This document shows, in pieces, positions 62,985 through 64,000 of a stretch of DNA of 64,000 bases; within the stretch, counting starts at the first letter, position 1, and each line of letters begins with the position of its first letter. The position numbers and the translations under genes are program-made. The DNA is taken from assembly GCF_016798325.1 (NCBI RefSeq), contig NZ_JAERVO010000001.1, forward strand, positions 806,001 to 870,000, written 5' to 3'. A model generated the notes under the pieces. It made no database searches. It saw only the letters and a list, made by a program, of their open reading frames with translations, and had not been told where the DNA came from. The stretch is from Marinobacter mangrovi (GTDB lineage Bacteria > Pseudomonadota > Gammaproteobacteria > Pseudomonadales > Oleiphilaceae).

Positions 62985-63524
62985 ATGAAACGCAACACGC
63001 TGTTAGGCCTGGGTTTGCTGACTGCAGGCCTGCTTACCGGATGTGCCACCACCACGACCGATGGCATCTCGGTCAAATACGCGACGGATGACCTCCAGGA
63101 CCAGATCCTCGTCACTTCGGAGCTGTACGATCAGCCCTTCACCGGCTTCCCGTCGCCATCCGACTACTTCTTCGCCGCGTCTATCGATAAACAGAGCGGC
63201 CAGAAGGCCTATCAGATCAACCTGCTGGTCAATTCCGAAGACTGGAAACGTTGGGACCAGCTGCAATTCAGCCGGAACGGCGAGCCGGTGACCCTACCGC
63301 TGGCCTGGCAGGGCGCGGACATGACCTGCAATGATTACGGGTGTGCCCACACTGAATACGGCGTGGCCAACCTGGATGAATCGACGCTGCAGTATATTGC
63401 CAGTCAGAGCAGCCCGGTCGAAGTACGCATGCGGTCATCCCGCGTCGACAGTCATCTCGACGTCAAGGTGCTTCCGGATGAGGCCCGGGCATTCCTGGAC
63501 AAAGCCGATCGTCTGCCGATGTAA
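62985..63524 (+). CDS. Small predicted lipoprotein of unknown function
   Basis: The 179-residue protein has a clear lipoprotein signal (MKRNTLLGLGLLTAGLLTGC), with the lipid-attachment Cys at residue 20. The mature part is beta-rich (SDYFFAASIDKQSGQKAYQINLLVN, shown in parts: SDYFFAASIDKQSG, AYQINLLVN; then VEVRMRSSRVDSHLDVKVLP). No named family was recognised. GAGGGAACGACGA precedes the start. It is convergent with the DUF1223 gene, whose end is 10 bases away. Confidence 0.75.
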   Translation: MKRNTLLGLGLLTAGLLTGCATTTTDGISVKYATDDLQDQILVTSELYDQPFTGFPSPSDYFFAASIDKQSGQKAYQINLLVNSEDWKRWDQLQFSRNGEPVTLPLAWQGADMTCNDYGCAHTEYGVANLDESTLQYIASQSSPVEVRMRSSRVDSHLDVKVLPDEARAFLDKADRLPM

Positions 63525-63534
63525 GCCGACGCCA

Positions 63535-64000
63535 TCAATCCAGATAGCCGCCGACAGCCTGGACGATTTCCGGGCTGTCCGGCGGCGACACCCAGACAGC
63601 CAGCGCGGTGCGCGCCTGCCCGGCCTCGGGCCTGGGTGGCAAGGTGACCGACCACGGCGACCCGCCTTCCGGATGAGTCACACCCAGCACCACGAAATCA
63701 TGGGTCAGCTCACGCCCCCGGTTTTCTCCGGCTTTCACTTCGGACGTCATCCCCATCCCGAGATAGGCCACATTGAGCCGCTGTCCCGGCTGATACCCCG
63801 CGTACGCCACCGTCAGTCGCTCCTGTCCGTCCAGCGTGGCGGTCATCTTGCCTACATTGGCCGGTGTTGACTGCCAATCCCGGTGCCCCTGAAACCAGTC
63901 GCGCCATTCGTGGCTGTTAACGACGATGCCCGGCGTGTAGGCCTGGCTGACATCCCCTGCGGCCACATAATCACGCTGGCGAGCACTGAAGGCCGGATCG
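63535..64000 (-). CDS. DUF1223 domain-containing protein, C-terminal part (runs off the window)
   Basis: The minus-strand frame is open to the right edge. It reads DPAFSARQRDYV, then YTPGIVVNSHEWRDWF, and then a beta-rich tail, typical of DUF1223 proteins: periplasmic or secreted thioredoxin-like-fold proteins of unknown function. The N-terminus and signal peptide are beyond the window. Internal ATGs such as that at 63966 are not the true start, since conserved family sequence precedes them. Confidence 0.78.
   Translation of the reverse strand, partial: DPAFSARQRDYVAAGDVSQAYTPGIVVNSHEWRDWFQGHRDWQSTPANVGKMTATLDGQERLTVAYAGYQPGQRLNVAYLGMGMTSEVKAGENRGRELTHDFVVLGVTHPEGGSPWSVTLPPRPEAGQARTALAVWVSPPDSPEIVQAVGGYLD

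Overview
The window looks like the chromosome of a high-GC gammaproteobacterium, probably marine or halophilic (Pseudomonas/Marinobacter/Halomonas-like). This rests on gene content and protein style only: GbcAB/DgcAB betaine catabolism of the Pseudomonas type, heterotetrameric sarcosine oxidase, glutathione-independent formaldehyde dehydrogenase, Mqo, and an EptA-type lipid A modifying enzyme. No rRNA or tRNA gene and no CRISPR array was seen.

Region 1 (1-5400) holds the start of a thiamine-diphosphate enzyme, an FMN-binding glutamate synthase-like protein, a short CDF-type cation transporter, back-to-back remnants of a cupin gene and a LysR regulator, a quinone oxidoreductase-like MDR enzyme and a CMD-family peroxidase-related protein.

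Region 2 (5394-31596) is a nearly complete pathway from glycine betaine to pyruvate. GbcA/GbcB demethylate betaine to dimethylglycine. DgcA/DgcB with a dedicated ETF pair make sarcosine. SoxBDAG makes glycine and 5,10-methylene-THF. GlyA converts glycine plus methylene-THF to serine, and SdaB deaminates serine to pyruvate. FdhA removes formaldehyde from the demethylations, and PurU releases formate from 10-formyl-THF. Two GlxA/AraC-type regulators (one GbdR-like, one probably SouR-like) and a BCCT transporter complete the set. A 26-bp element with TGTCG repeated at a 21-bp period lies upstream of both soxB and glyA, and a weaker copy lies in the fdhA/regulator promoter region. This is the geometry expected for an AraC-family regulator.

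Region 3 (31677-44761) is housekeeping and accessory metabolism: a quinol monooxygenase-like ABM protein, an old yellow enzyme with a divergent LysR regulator, Mqo, two pirins, a P-type ATPase, an LtrA-like membrane protein, a DUF1857 protein, a second LysR regulator, a YcaC-like hydrolase and an NADPH-dependent FMN reductase.

Region 4 (about 44.8-52.8 kb) differs visibly: it is AT-richer, uses codons such as ATA, AGA and TTA more freely, has long non-coding gaps, and begins with a truncated tyrosine recombinase. It carries a 1093-residue SF2 helicase with a possible nuclease-like C-terminus, a 274-residue protein I do not recognise, a NucS/DUF91-type nuclease, and separately a DUF3883 (PD-(D/E)XK-like) protein. 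It looks like a horizontally acquired defence island and is the best candidate here for an undescribed system.

Region 5 (53.1-64 kb) returns to core-like sequence: a DUF1499 lipoprotein, an apparent operon for envelope lipid modification (GT2 glycosyltransferase, TVP38/DedA membrane protein, GT39 ArnT-like transferase, EptA-like phosphoethanolamine transferase), an exported M28 aminopeptidase, an adenine/adenosine deaminase, a diacylglycerol kinase-family protein, a small lipoprotein and the end of a DUF1223 protein.
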